64,000 bases of DNA from Oegoconia quadripuncta (GCA_949316235.1 OX438747.1:33991601-34055600), one strand, 5' to 3'. Positions 51,421 through 63,454 are shown, counted from the first letter of the stretch. Made by a program: numbers and translations. The notes: generated from the letters alone by a model not told the origin.

Positions 51421-51949
51421 GTAAGTAACATCTCATCAACAAGCGTGCTAAGATAAGATAAGATGTTTATTTACCAAAAAGAACCATACATAATTATACA
51501 TTTGCTGTAGCGTCCACACTAGGCTAGGCCTGTATCGTGGATACCAAAATTTCCATATTAGAGAAACAATTTCACTGGTCATTACATTTTATAAGTAACA
51601 TCATCTGTTAAATTAGAATTAGGGAGATAGACATGCTTGCAGAACTAGCCTTAGATGTAACTAGCACGTTAGAATTATACAAGTTGCGCGTGCGCATGTA
51701 TGCGTGTGTGAGATCATTTAATTAAAATTTGCATGCTTCTGCCTATTAACAAAAGGAAAGGCAAACTAACTAACATAAATATGTTTCCATAATATGTTGT
51801 ATCAAGAGTAAGCGAGTAAATGTGTGTAGCAGAGGATGTGTGAGGGTGCATGTATGGTTTGTGTGAGGGGGGTGTGCTTGTGTGTATACGCGTGTGTGAG
51901 GCAAATATATAGATAGGCACCATACTAGAACAATTCTTGATATTATCTA

Positions 51950-52400
51950 TAATATGCTATTCGTGCCATTTATAAATTAGGACCTAGAGTGTCTCTTAGA
52001 GATGAGTTTAAGGAAATTAATATCTTAACAATGACTTCTCAATACATTTATGCGAATTGGTTATATGCAAAAAAATATAACCTTATTCGCTAAAAATAGT
52101 GATAGGCACAATGTTAATACAAGGAATAAGAACCAGTTATCCGTTTATGTTAGCCGACTTCACAATCCTTCAAAGGGCAATGTATACGCAAAAGGCTATT
52201 ATAAAATCACTGCCTATTTGAATGATAAGCAAGCATGGACATAGCTATCTTATTATTCATATAATTATCAAATCACAAATTGTAACCCATAATCTGTTTA
52301 AAAGAGCAACCCTAGAGTTTCTTGCTCGTTCTTCTCTGGGGAGTCAGCTTTGTGAATGAGCAGTAAATTAAAAAAATTAAATGTAATATTAATATTAACA
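51950..52400 (+). repeat. CR1/Jockey-type LINE 3' fragment
   Basis: Plus-strand counterpart of 59285-59940: RAIYKLGPRVSLRDEFKEIN, NTRNKNQLSVYVSRLHN and the conserved tail. An internal deletion removes part of the C-terminal motif. Confidence 0.75.
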
Positions 52401-52469
52401 TCATAGAAACGCTTTATACACTTTATAAACATATATACAATTTATTGTAAAAAAAATCACAAATAAAAA

Positions 52470-52900
52470 ACTAGCCCCAAGTCTCTGGTTGGTGGAATGG
52501 TACCCAGAAGGCTGGCTGCGTTGACTCGCTGTATAGCAAGGCCGATTCTTTAAACAAGGTATTGGCCAACACTCCGATCGTGGGATGCATCAACCAGACG
52601 CTCAGATAACTCCCTAAAAAGAGTGTGAGCACCCGGTCCCCACGGCCCAAGCGTTTCTACACCAAACGGCGCCAATAGGTGATCACTGAGATCGGCATAT
52701 TTTCGCTTCGCTTCCTGCCGAGGCGGCAGCGGAACCAGCTGTACTTGGAAGATGGGAAGGAGCAAAGGTACCGACGCGGGTTGCATTCCATACCAAAGAC
52801 CGTCCCAATTTCCAAGGCACGAGCGTCATACCGTCCGGCCTTTTGGCGTCATCCCTCTCCAGTCCATTAGGTTCCAGGATTGCGGGGAGAAAATTAAAAA
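52470..52900 (-). pseudogene. Fragment of a LINE-encoded conserved region
   Basis: Minus strand: LGPWGPGAHTLFRELSERLV, then DASHDRSVGQYLV, like the fragment at 28490-28740. Frames are broken. Confidence 0.4.
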
Positions 52901-53044
52901 ACAAATTGAGTTTTTTTTCATTTTAGAATATGGGAAATGAACAAAAACATAAACACTTAACGTCTATAGGACATAAAATGATTAACAGGTTTACGTCACA
53001 CGTTACAAATTTGAAACTACATTTTTATATTTCTGTCCAGCGGT

Positions 53045-53130
53045 GCAAAGAGCGTCGGTGGCTCAGCGGTTAAGACACGGCGTCCCAATTTGAGTGGTCC
53101 AGGTTCGATTCCCAGGCAGGCCAATGAGAA
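53045..53130 (+). repeat. tRNA-like SINE fragment, family S4
   Basis: GTGGCTCAGCGGTTAAGAC and the B box GGTTCGATTCCC; 3' body missing. Confidence 0.6.
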
Positions 53131-53154
53131 TTAAAATTTAATTTTATTACTTTT

Positions 53155-53412
53155 CGACGACCTGTTTGGTGTAGTGGTTAGAAACCTGCTATACCAAAAG
53201 GTCGCGGATTCGAATCCCGCTAGGGGCATTATGTTTGATGAATACAGACATGTGTTCCCGAGTATGGATGATTTTCATATACACGTATTTATTTACAAAA
53301 AAAAAATGTATTTGTATAGTTTATCAACCATCTGGTATCCACAACACAAGCAACTATAGTTGCTTACTGTGGAACTAGATGGCGCTGTGTGTATGTCTAA
53401 GGATATTTATTT
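53155..53412 (+). repeat. SINE S2b, full copy
   Basis: CGACCTGTTTGGTGTAGTGG, GATTCGAATCCCGC and the tail TGGAACTAGATGGCGCTGTG, ending in TTTA repeats. Confidence 0.85.
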
Positions 53413-53499
53413 ATTTACTATTTTTAGCAGGCTGCTGTAGGTCTTACTGGGCATTGAAAAGACAGCTGGCTGTTTTTTCACGGACATACACTTTTTTCC

Positions 53500-53590
53500 C
53501 ATAATATATAATTATTTAATAATTATTAAATAATTATATTATATAATTTTTTATTATTATAATAATTATTTTTATAATAATAACTGTTGC
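53500..53590. repeat. AT-only palindromic tract
   Basis: Overlapping perfect palindromes such as TAATTATTTAATAATTATTA. Low complexity. Confidence 0.7.
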
Positions 53591-53680
53591 TCGACATTGC
53601 GTTGTCACGCACATAGCGCACTGGCTCCACAGAATATCAGCGCTTTAGTATCGCACTTCTCGCTGAAGCACATTACATAT

Positions 53681-54096
53681 TATTGGGTCTTTACCTATGA
53701 AATTGGAGTTTTTTTTACGTTAATCATATGTACCAATTCCTGCAATTTTCAAAGGTACATCCAAATTTGTTTTTTTAATTTGTATAATGGAATATTATTT
53801 CAAGGTTTCACATGAAGTATTTTTTAATTTCTGGGCTAAATCACATAATAAAAAAAATTTGAACAGAGCTCTTTTCATGTGCTTCCCATAATCATTTCTT
53901 AGATTCGCTGAAACTTTTATAAAGCGGTTACTTTTAAAAATTAACGCTGCCTATACTTTATGTTATCCGATAATACACACAAAGTTTAGCTAAATTTGGA
54001 TTTGCCGTTCCCAAAAAAAAAAAAACAAAAATGTTTGTACGGAGAAAACTGTCTTAATGAAATTCTTCATCCAATTTCATAGGTAAAGACCTAATA
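53681..54096. mobile_element. Mariner MITE
   Basis: The element at 53683-54094 has inverted ends TTGGGTCTTTACCTATGAAA and the complement ending CCTAA, with TA on both sides. TTAGGT...TATGAAATT is the usual mariner end. No transposase; part of it recurs at 312-387. Confidence 0.82.
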
Positions 54097-54109
54097 TTTT
54101 CAATCAATA

Positions 54110-54165
54110 ACTTGTAAGATTATCTCAATAAAAGGCATTCTATTCTATTTTATTCTATTTAGTCA
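54110..54165 (+). repeat. CR1 LINE tail with TTCTA repeats
   Basis: AATAAAAGGCATTCTATTCT and further repeats, like the end of the LINE at 40165-40187. Confidence 0.6.
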
Positions 54166-54254
54166 CTATCATTAAATATCTACGCTCACAAAACGTGATA
54201 AACTTCCTGTACCGCTCTGTCACTTATATATGTAACAATACTTTATCCATATCT

Positions 54255-54766
54255 TTAATCATTTAATTCATAATGCGCTCTTTTAGAATTATTAATAATC
54301 ACATCTAACTTCTGTCTTGTGTTAAACAAATTCTTTCTCAATTTGTAGACTATCTCATCAGCTGTGTCTTCGTTTACATCAGGAAACTCTGTCCTCACAG
54401 TATTCTTTATATCTGCAAACGTTTCGTCTGGAACTCCATCTAGTATTACTGTTTTAGTTTCATCTTCACTAGATAAAGAGCTTTTATGTTGTTTCTCAAT
54501 AGATTTCCTTAAATCTTTAGCAAAAGTTGTCAGAAACTGTTCTAGAAGTTCCTTTATTTGTTCAGTCTCGGTGATGGTCAGATTACTGTATTGTGACTTT
54601 ACATATTCCGTCATGGAGTTCTTGAAGTGTTGGACGTATGACACGATGTCTATGGCTCCTTCGTATGTCGACGGATCTTCTGTCTGATTGGTGGTTTCTG
54701 TGGTCGTCGGGTCTGTTATTGGCTGACTTCGGGCAGTTGCTAGTAACAGGAGCAGGACTTGTGGCA
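54255..54766 (-). CDS. Secreted acidic helical protein, last coding exon
   Basis: Minus strand: acceptor TTTTGTTCCAG at 54767-54777, then TG and 169 codons to a stop. If the previous exon ends in A, the start codon is split (A|TG), giving MPQVLLLLLATARS as a signal peptide. The mature part begins QPITDP, is Thr/Glu-rich and then mostly helical and charged (VQHFKNSMTEYVKSQYSNL, DETFADIKNTVRTEFPD). One N-glycosylation sequence is visible (NLT). No cysteine is present in the mature part. I do not recognise the family. ATTAAA occurs just after the stop and could serve as a poly(A) signal. The opposite-strand frame at 54364-54687 is its shadow. Confidence 0.6.
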
Positions 54767-54910
54767 CTGGAACAAAATTATCTCTAAAATTCTAAATTGC
54801 ATGAACTCAAATGTTCGTTTGTAATAATCTTCTGTCTAGAAAAGTGCTAGAATGGTGTAATTTGGTATGGGTGTACATATTAATCACGCCGACAAACTGA
54901 TAAAATGAAC

Positions 54911-55240
54911 CGCCTCCGTGGCTCAATGTAAACAACATTGGGTTTACCATTCGGAGGTCGCGGGTTCGATCCCCAGCGGGGTACATGTTTAAGTACTCGG
55001 TTTGGTTGGTGGTAGGGCATTTTAAATGTCCGCCTGGCTAGCTACCACCATCTTATCTAAATCTGCCGCCAAGCAGCAATGTTAATAGCATTGTTGTGTT
55101 CCGATTGTCAGAGATAAGATAGCCAGTCCTCCAAATGTGTTGGGGTTTCCGGGTCAGTACGCTCCCACCTTCGACCTCATCTTCACTTAACATCAGGTGT
55201 GATTGAGGTAAAGTACCAACCAGTTGTGCATTTTTTTTGA
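54911..55240 (+). repeat. tRNA-derived SINE S1, full copy
   Basis: GCCTCCGTGGCTCAATG, then GCGGGTTCGATCCCCAGCG, the body and the tail GTACCAACCAGTTGTGCA before a T run. Confidence 0.88.
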
Positions 55241-55547
55241 GTACCTCTTCTTACACTATAAAGTTTATTTATAGTGCTAATTTTTGTTATAGATTTAAAA
55301 ATAAAATTTTAAAATATATTTTAAAAATTCACAGACATACATAATACAAGCTCTACGCAAACCCCCGAGGCAAAAAAAGATGTAATTAGTTAAAAGCGTT
55401 AGCTAAAAGTACTGAGCCGATAAAAATGATTTATGTTTGCGACAAATTATAGCTTTTTAAAACAATGAGTTTTTGGTTGGTCCTCATCCGACTTCCACAT
55501 TGGCTACACTCCTATTGGCTGGGGGAGAACTGTCTTTCCTACATTTT

Positions 55548-55725
55548 AGTTTTTTTTTTATGATTGACTGGATTCGCGTTTGACCACAATCTCACCTGAT
55601 GTAAAGTGACGATGTGGTCGGAGATGAAGCACGCGATCCCAGTAAATGCCTATTCACTCTGCTCTTGAAGATCCCAAGGTTGTAGGATTCAGGAAAGACT
55701 GACGCCGGAAGTAATAGGATGATAG
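55548..55725 (-). repeat. LINE 3' end, family L3
   Basis: TTATGATTGACTGGATTCGC and TCACCTGATGTAAAGTGACG, as at 27715-28034. Confidence 0.6.
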
Positions 55726-55884
55726 TCAAGTGCTAACCCGATGTCGATAAAAAAAAACTAGCAATAGTTTACCTGCAAAGGTAAGGCAGTTGACGCTATA
55801 GTACAGGTTTAGACCCATTTTAGCGTAAATTACTCCCTCGTATGTTTCTTGGCCTCAGATTAATCTCTAATGTTATTAATTACA

Positions 55885-56025
55885 TTTTTTTTTTATATGA
55901 AAGGGCGGCAAACGAGCATGCGGGTCACCTGATGGAAAGCAATCACCGCCGCCCATGGACACCCGCAACACCAAAAGTGTCACAGATGCGTTGCCGGCCT
56001 TTGAGGAAGGTGTAGGCTCGTTTAT
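55885..56025 (-). repeat. LINE 3' end, family L2 (short)
   Basis: GCGGCAAACGAGCATGCGGG and GATGCGTTGCCGGCCTTTG match 48305-48430. Confidence 0.75.
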
Positions 56026-56393
56026 TTATACATATATTTATTTACATATTTATATTTTTAACAAATTGTACTTTTTAATTAGGCTTTCAGGAAATAAACA
56101 TTATTTATTATTATTAAGTAAGTTTCACAAGTTAAAGAGAAGTCGGAAAACTTGTAAAATATACTTTCATTTGAAAATTATATGACATACAACAAAAAGC
56201 TCCCTTCTAAGTCCGTATATTGTAAGAGCAAATGTGGAATCCTACACTGCGTGTCGCCCGACACGCTCTTGGCCGCTTTTATATTGATATCCCTCATTTT
56301 TTTTAATATTTCCATTTCGATACTAGTAGCTTTACGGTTTCCGAGGAGTTGGCCTGGTGATCTGTGAAGCCGGTATTTAAAACTAAGGCCCGT

Positions 56394-56717
56394 ATTAATA
56401 AACCATACTCAAGATTGAGAGCAGTCTTATGACCGGTCTCAAGTAAACGTATTGATTAATAAACCTAACTTGAGACCTGAAAAGCACGTGCTTATTCCAG
56501 CAGTACTCACTTGAGAGGTGCGCGTATTAATAAACGAAACTCAAGACTATCATTCATTCGCCGCTGAGGCGTATACTTCAGAAGTGATTTCAGCTGAGTA
56601 GACCTCACGATTGGTTTATAAATTAGCACGAAGCTTGAGATAGCGTCAACTGCTTAAGACGCATCTCGGGTGATACAGCCTCAAGACTTGTATTGAGATT
56701 GGTTTATTAATACATAA
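56394..56717. mobile_element. Harbinger-like MITE, copy 4 (family H)
   Basis: TAA, then GGCCCGTATTAATAAACC; inner words as in copy 1. The right end is damaged after GGTTTATTAATAC. Confidence 0.7.
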
Positions 56718-57350
56718 GACTCTCCAAGGTAAATTTTTTAACAATCTACCATAATAGCTTCTATTGTTACCTCTAATAATAATTGTGTATTATTGTTTTA
56801 CCTTGTGAGAAAAAATAAGTTCTACGCAATAAAGTGTTAAATAAATAACTAAGATATAATGATTTTACTCACACATTTTACACTCAAAATGTTGTAATAA
56901 ATATAACTACATATAAAAATAAGCACTCGTCTGTCCGTACGAAGCAACAAAACTGAACAATCAGCCCATTGAGGATACATTGCGCGAGGGGTTATGCAAC
57001 GCGTAACCAAAACGTCTCGGTCGAATTTTATGTGTTACTTTATTGCATTGTGATGTTGGTTACAATAGGTTGTTGGTGGCGGGCAGCCGTTCTTCAGGAT
57101 TCCCCTGGATGCTGGTTTTTTTTTTAACTACAGTAAAAAATCAATATAAATCTAAAATCATTTAGAAACGTCTTCAATGTATTTTGCATAGCAAGCGACA
57201 CATTATGCGACGCGTTACACAACCGAATGTTCGGCCAGCGTAGTTGAACGTTCAGAGCGCGCAACGTGGCGTTCCTGTTCAGCAATGACTAATTCAGTGG
57301 TAATAGACTCTTTCAGTACAAGTGTCTTTCGTCTCTTTTAGTGACCACAC
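56718..57350. other. No gene recognised
   Basis: AT-rich, then from about 56980 CG-rich words (GCAACGCGTAACC, GCGACGCGTTACAC) appear that foreshadow the repeated units to the right. Confidence 0.4.
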
Positions 57351-57354
57351 CGAC

Positions 57355-57990
57355 ACAGAAGACCACGACGCCACGTATTGTCCGTCGCGTAACGCGCTGA
57401 AATAGACGCCGCTAATTGCGCTTTCGGTTCGTTTCGTGTGTCATGCCAACCGAATACTACGATCGATAACGAAGCAATACGTATTGTCCGTTGCGTAACG
57501 CGCTGAACTAGACGCCGCTAATTGCGCGTTCGGTGCGTTTGGTGTCATTTATTTATTTATTTAGGTACACTAGTACCTAGTTCAGCGCGTTACGCGATGG
57601 ACAATACGTATTGCTTCGTTATCGATCGTAGTATTCGGTTGGCACCGCGCTTATACACTAAAACATTGTTTTGGTAGTTCAGAAATTGGTCACATTATTA
57701 GTGTATCAGCCTATTATAAGTATACACAGCATTCTAAGATATAGTATAAATTTTAAGATAAAGTTTAAAATACAAGTTTAAAGAGTACACAAAAAACATA
57801 TCAGTAACAATGAAATATTTAAAAATTAATAATATAATATGTTAATTATACCAGTTATGAAGGGTGGTTAATGGCAAATGGTCATGCCAACCGAACACTA
57901 CGGTCGATAACAAAGCAATACGTATTGTCCGTCGCGTAACGCGCTGAACTAGACGCCGCTGATTGCGCGTTCGGTGCGTTTGGTGTCATT
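57355..57990. repeat. Four copies of a CpG-rich unit, one inverted
   Basis: A unit of about 110 bases with GATCGATAACGAAGCAATAC, GTATTGTCCGTCGCGTAACG and GTTCGGTGCGTTTGGTGTC occurs at 57370-57440 (partial), 57441-57548, 57572-57655 (inverted) and 57878-57990. AT-rich sequence separates the copies. No gene seen. Confidence 0.75.
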
Positions 57991-58014
57991 TAATAATAAT
58001 AATAATAATAATAT

Positions 58015-58238
58015 TTCGGACACTTACACCAATCATCCAGTCCCAAACTAAGCAAAGCTTGTGCTATGGATACTAGATAACTGATAAACATACATTAATA
58101 TTTATATAAACATCCAAGACTCGGGAATAAATGTTCTTATGCATCACACAAACATTTACCCCTCGCGGGATTCGAACCCGCAACCGTTGGTTTCGCTGAT
58201 AGGGTCACTATCCACTACACCAATCGGTCGTCGATTTA
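58015..58238 (-). repeat. SINE S2, full copy
   Basis: Minus strand: head ACCGATTGGTGTAGTGGATA, B box GGTTCGAATCCCGC, tail ending ATATTTCGGACACTTACACC in the given strand. An AAT microsatellite at 57991-58012 sits at its tail. Confidence 0.82.
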
Positions 58239-58639
58239 TTTATTTCGAAGTCGTGTCGAAGTATCGGCGCAGTACCTTCTGCAGGTGTGTCGCTATACTA
58301 ATTGATCATCCTTTTCTGGCGGATCCCCAAATTGAAAATCACAAGAAGTGATTGTATCTTGCACTTTGAATCTTTTCATTTTTGACATGATAATACAAAT
58401 AATTTGTACCGCAACTGCATATTTAATGTGACCAATGATATTTTTTCCATATATTCATGGCACTAAAATTAGGCTTAATATCTGACAATTGAACGCGAAT
58501 CGTGCTGCATCCAGTCAGTTTGTAGGTAAATGTAAGGGTCAGTATAAGTAGCTGTTATGTTATGATGACTGTTTTCTATGAAAGTTTTCGTTAATTTTCG
58601 GATTGAACACGGAACCCCTGTGGCCCTTCCACGGAACCC

Positions 58640-59055
58640 CAGGGTTCTACATCTTCTTATTTTCGAGGATGGCAACCAATCAACCTCACTGTCGAGGGGC
58701 ATTACTGCCAGTTTCGAGTGAAAAATTTTATTTCTCTTATTTCTTCAGTTTATAAGTCAGTCTCAGTCAAAACAAGTAATTCGTCGTATACTTGGCGTAT
58801 ACAGAGTCTAGTCACGGTCAAGTCATTCTTCAGTAAAATGGCAGAATGCTTTACAAAAGATTTTGGCGGCTTCTTGTGGGAACCCGAAAGCTCCGTTACG
58901 CATTTTAATTTACACTTCCTTTCACTTGTACACCAACACTAACGTTTGCTGCACAATATTCTGCCATTATTAAGATTCAAAAATTAGAATTCACAAATTA
59001 TACGAATTATAAAGAAAAGTGCAACTTCACTCGCCGAGATCCCAAAAAGCCCAAC
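58640..59055 (-). repeat. SINE-like S3, copy with extra flank
   Basis: GGCGGCTTCTTGTGGGAACC, then CTGCACAATATTCTGCC and CACTCGCCGAGATCCC. The poly(T) end is replaced by a sequence shared with 9996-10060 (CGAAACTGGCAGTAATG in reverse). Confidence 0.75.
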
Positions 59056-59284
59056 CCCATGGTTCTAGACATACAGTATAGTTTTCTCCAAACTGGTCTC
59101 AACAGAATACCAGCGCTCCATCCGTCCGCGGGCGGAGCACCATGCTGAGTTGGAATCATTTTGTCCCTACAGCACACAATAACTGACATTTTAGAATTTT
59201 TATTCCTGTAATACTACTATACTATTCTGTTCTGTATTACTAATTGTTATCATTGTGCAATGTGCTTAGAGGCAAATAAATAAA

Positions 59285-60190
59285 TCAAATCAAATCAAAT
59301 CAAAATATTTTATTTCATAGGATAAAATTATCACTTGAAAACGTCACTATTAATATTATATTTAAATTTACTGCTCATTCACAAAGCTGCCTCCCCAGAG
59401 AAGAACGAGCAAGAAACTCTGGGGTTGCTCTTTTAAAGATTATGGGTTACAATTTGTGATTTCATAATTATATGAATAATAAGACAGCTATGTCCATGCT
59501 TGCTTATCATTCAAATAGTCAGTGATTTTATAATAGCCTTTTGCTAATAATTTCTGTTTTATGATTGCTTTAAATTTATTTAAAGGCAAATTTTGAATGT
59601 CTACTGGAACCTTATTATAAAAGCGTGTACATTGCCCTTTGAACGATTTACTAACTTTATGAAGTCGGCTAACATAAACTGATAACTGGTTCTTATTCCT
59701 TGTATTAACATTGTGCCTATCACTATTTTTAGCGAATAAGGTTATATTTTTTTTGCATATAACAAATTCTCATAAATGTATTGAGAAGTCAGTGTTATGA
59801 CATTAATTTCCTTAAACTTATCTTTAAGAGCCACTCTAGGTCCTAATTTATAAATGGCACGAATAGCACGCTTCTGCAGGACAAAAATGATATATATGTC
59901 AGCAGCGTTTCCCCACAACAATATGCAATATGACATCAAGCTGTGGAAATAGCTAAACTAAACCAGTCTTGCGGTATGAACGTCTGTTAAATTTTTGATT
60001 TTTTTGACTGCATACGCTGCAGAAGCGAGCTTTTTCGCTAGTTTCTCAATATGAGGCCCCCACTGAAGCTTAGCATCCAATGTCAGTCCTAAAAAGATGT
60101 TTTCTAAAATTTTAAAAGATGTGTTATCAAGATGGCGCCATATTGCATAATGATGCCCATGCAATCTTCGAGTTCCTTTATCACCGACCA
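59285..60190 (-). repeat. CR1/Jockey-type LINE 3' fragment, longest copy
   Basis: Tail with CAAATCAAATC repeats, conserved 3' UTR, then ORF2 C-terminus. Frames at 59742-59939 and 59958-60191 belong to one decayed ORF. Confidence 0.82.
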
Positions 60191-60191
60191 A
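59742..60191 (-). pseudogene. LINE ORF2 fragment after the RT core
   Basis: FLGLTLDAKLQWGPHIEKLA, then SYFHSLMSYCILLWGNAAD, VLQKRAIRAIYKLGPRVALK and QYIYENLLYAKKI. The thumb and connection region of a CR1-type RT; the catalytic FADD is absent. A frameshift separates the two halves near 59945. Confidence 0.75.
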
Positions 60192-60404
60192 ACAGCGGTT
60201 ACGTCCTACAACCGTCTAAATGACCACCAATTACCTACTCAGACTATCAGCTCAAAGTATCTCGTGGTTTAAACGACTAAAATACGCATACATAAGTAGC
60301 AGATTATGTTTCTTTGTAAACGTTTTATTCAATCAAACAAGTATACACCAAATTGCACAAAAATTTATTTTGTAAATATAGCTTTAAAATGGTTATGATA
60401 GATA

Positions 60405-60785
60405 GATAGATAAAGCGTTTATTTACATATTACAGAAACACATACAAACATATTCGACCGCAAAAATCATTCTGCTTGGTGTTATTCTTACACAATGTAG
60501 CCTTATTTCACAGTAATAAAAATAAAAACAAAAATTAAGTAGTTGTATGTGTATCTGTACCATAAATGGGCCATCGCTTAGTGTGGATCCTCACCTATAG
60601 CGGTAAGACACTGATTTTCAGCTAGTGCCCTGCGAGAGAAAGCGAGGGTAGGGTACCAGTGCAAAAGTTTTCAATAACTACCAGAAGTGTGTATCCTATA
60701 TAGATCATGTTGTACGGTGGTGTATAGTAATTGTATAGATCATAATGATACTCATTTAAAATAATAATTGTCAAAAGTGGGCTTA
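60405..60785 (-). repeat. LINE 3' end with GATA-repeat tail
   Basis: Begins ATAGATAGATAGATAAAGCG and matches the plus-strand copy at 41160-41534. Confidence 0.6.
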
Positions 60786-60929
60786 CATAATTAACATAAT
60801 TAACTAAATATCCACAACGCGAACGAATCAAGATATCTGTGAGCAGCTACCGCTAAGCTATTCGAAATGCTGCAAATGCATATTCATCTGTTGTACTTCT
60901 AGCAGGTGTGCTTTAATTCGCTTCTTAAA

Positions 60930-61015
60930 ATAAATTTAGTTATCGCTATTAAGCGATTTCTACTAGACAACCTTTGAGTATAGAGGAAAAGTAGAACGGA
61001 ATAAAAGCAAGTAAG
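60930..61015 (-). repeat. Short LINE tail
   Basis: CGCTATTAAGCGATTTCTAC and CAACCTTTGAGTATAGAGG match the family at 2165-2335. Confidence 0.4.
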
Positions 61016-61133
61016 TTGTGCACCAATGATTTAAAAGATAAATAGATACTAAATAATGGATATAAACATACATACGTTAGATATGAACATAAACTTACAT
61101 TCTTTGATAGGTATAATGATCAATTATTATTAT

Positions 61134-61250
61134 ATACAGGGTGAATTTGAATTCGTTTAATTCCGATTAAATGGTGACGCCGCTCTTGATTACGAACAAC
61201 TTTCCCCGAGGAACCATCAGAAACCACCCTCAGTATGGAGGTCCAACAAT
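61134..61250. repeat. End of the CAGGGTGAA TIR element
   Basis: TATACAGGGTGAATTTGAATTC and GCTCTTGATTACGAACAAC match 43165-43230 in the palindrome. Confidence 0.6.
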
Positions 61251-61389
61251 TTTCGGATGAATTCGGCTACTGTTCCTAGGGGATAATTCTTAATCAGGAA
61301 TTCATAAAAACAATCAATCATTGTTCTTAATCAGGAGTGAAGTCACCATCCGTTCCTAGTGAATAGTTCCAACCGCCTCCGTGGCTCAA

Positions 61390-62225
61390 AATCAAAAAAA
61401 TCAAAATCAAAAAATACTTTATTTTGTAGGTACACTTAAAATAGTCAGATTTTACATTTTTAAAGCTACTGCTTGTTCAAAAGGCAATTTTCCCCTGAGA
61501 AGAACAAGCAAGAAACTCGAGAGGTCGCTCTTTTAAAAAAGGTTTTTATATTACAAAATTATTTTTTTATATTATAATATTTCATTATTAATTGTGAAAA
61601 ACGGGCTGGTTATGTCCATGATTGTTTATCATCTAAATAATCTGATATTTTATAATATGCTTTCTTAATAAGTTTCTGTTTTATAGTATCTTTAAATTTA
61701 TTGAAACGAAGATTTTGTATATCAACAGGAACTTTATTGAAAAAGCGTATACATAACCCTTTGAATGAATTACTGACTTTGTGGAGGCGACTTATGTGAC
61801 CTGCAAGTTTATCTTTATTTCTTGTATTGACATCATGTTTATCACTATTTTTCCTAAATGATGCTATATTTTTTTTTATATATATTAGATTTTCTAAAAT
61901 GTACTGTGAGGAAAGGTTAGAATATTATACTCTTTAAATCTGTCTCTAAGTGACACTGTAGGTCTCAATTGATAAATTGCGCGAACGGCTCGTTTTTGTA
62001 AAACAAAGATTGTATTTATATCCGCGGCATTTGCCCACAGCAAGATACCGTAAGACATCAGGCTATGGAAATAACTAAAATATACTAATCTAGCAGTATT
62101 TACGCCCGACATTTGTCTAATTTTTTTGACTGCATACGCTGCAGAGCTGAGCTTCTTCGCAAATTTATGGATATGAGGACACCATTGTAATTTGGCGTCC
62201 AAAGTAATGCCAAAAAAGTGGACTC
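61390..62225 (-). repeat. CR1/Jockey-type LINE 3' fragment
   Basis: AAAATCAAAAAAT tail, the 3' UTR and the ORF2 end; a 102-codon frame is open at 61894-62202. Confidence 0.82.
61894..62202 (-). pseudogene. LINE ORF2 fragment
   Basis: MDAKLQWCPHIHKFAKKLSS, then HSLMSYGILLWANAADINT and VLQKRAVRAIYQLRPTVSLR. Same region as at 59742-60191; 5'-truncated, and the frame slips near 61910. Confidence 0.75.
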
Positions 62226-62229
62226 AACA

Positions 62230-62490
62230 AGGTCTAGAGTGTCATTTTTTATCATTATATTTGTGGGCTCAATGTAAACAACATTGGGTTTACGATTCGG
62301 AGGTCGCGGGTTCGATCCCCAACGGGGTACATGTTTAAGTAAGTACTCGGTTTAGTTGGTGGCAGGGCATTTTAAATGTCCGCCTGGATAGCTACCACCA
62401 TTTTATCTAAATCTGGCCGCCAAACAGCAATGTTAAAATTCCACCTCATCTTCACTTGACATCAGGTGTGTTTGAGGTCAGTTACAAACT
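62230..62490 (+). repeat. tRNA-derived SINE S1, partial copy
   Basis: GGCTCAATGTAAACAACATTG, GCGGGTTCGATCCCCAACG and body; an internal deletion joins AGCAATGTTAA to the CACCTCATCTTCACTTG tail. The missing first bases of the head appear at 61371-61388, so the LINE tail at 61390 may have inserted there. Confidence 0.72.
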
Positions 62491-62779
62491 ACTTAGGGGC
62501 ATTACCGAAATCATAAAATATTTAGGTAGCTTCACGACGACACGGACGTCATCGTACATTATTAAGCACGTACGTTTATTTTTGTAGAACAATAAAGCAA
62601 AAAATCCTTGCAAAAACGGATAAGTAGTTACATTATTTATAAATGACCAACACATAAATATCTACTTATTTATGTTAACCCTACCATAAGATTTGCAGTA
62701 AATTCAAATGCTTTTATAGAAACAAATTTAATATCAATATGTATAACTCAGCTTTCTGCTCGCGGCATATCTTAACAAA

Positions 62780-63440
62780 CAAACAAACAAAATATTCTTT
62801 ATTGTACAACAATATAACAACGATAAATAAGAAAAAGGGGATAGTACAATTTGGTGGCCTTAACACTAAAAGCGGTCTTTTCCAAGCACCCTTTGGGTTA
62901 GGAAGCATTACGCACATGACATGTAGGTAGCGTGCGCGGTAAACTAATTTTAATAAAATAAATAAATCACCCATATAAATACATACTTTAATTGAATACA
63001 TACAAACATAATATATATAAAAAATAATACATATAATAATATACCCATATTTAAATTTATACTAATTAAATAGAATAGTACGTAACTAAGCACACAGTAA
63101 TTAATGCGAGTATGAAACGATAAGAGGATAGATAGAGGAGCTAGAGGGCTAGATACAACTCCTTCACTTGAGCCTTGAATAAGTTCAGTGACTGAGCACG
63201 TCTAACTGAATCAGGTAGTGAGTTACATAGCCGAATAGCTTGCAATCTAAAGGATTGACCGTAAAACGTCGTCAAGTTAGAAGGAACGTACAGTCGGAGG
63301 TTTTCAGAAGAACGAAGAGAGCGAGTGTGAGTTGCGGAAAGATATTGGAACTGTTTCTTTAGATAAATGCGGGTCCGAAGATCGAAAAGTATTTAATACA
63401 GAGGTGAAACGATGTGCAGGTCTTTACGACGACGAATCTT
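62780..63440 (-). repeat. LINE 3' fragment (same family as 23236-23760)
   Basis: ATTCTTTATTGTACAACAAT, GGTGGCCTTAACACTAAAAG and, at 63190-63330, minus-strand code for an RT tail. Confidence 0.5.
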
Positions 63441-63454
63441 ATCTTATAACTTTA

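Noticed and set aside
57355..57990. CpG island promoter
   Set aside because: The CpG signal comes entirely from repeated units with AT-rich gaps; no gene start lies nearby.
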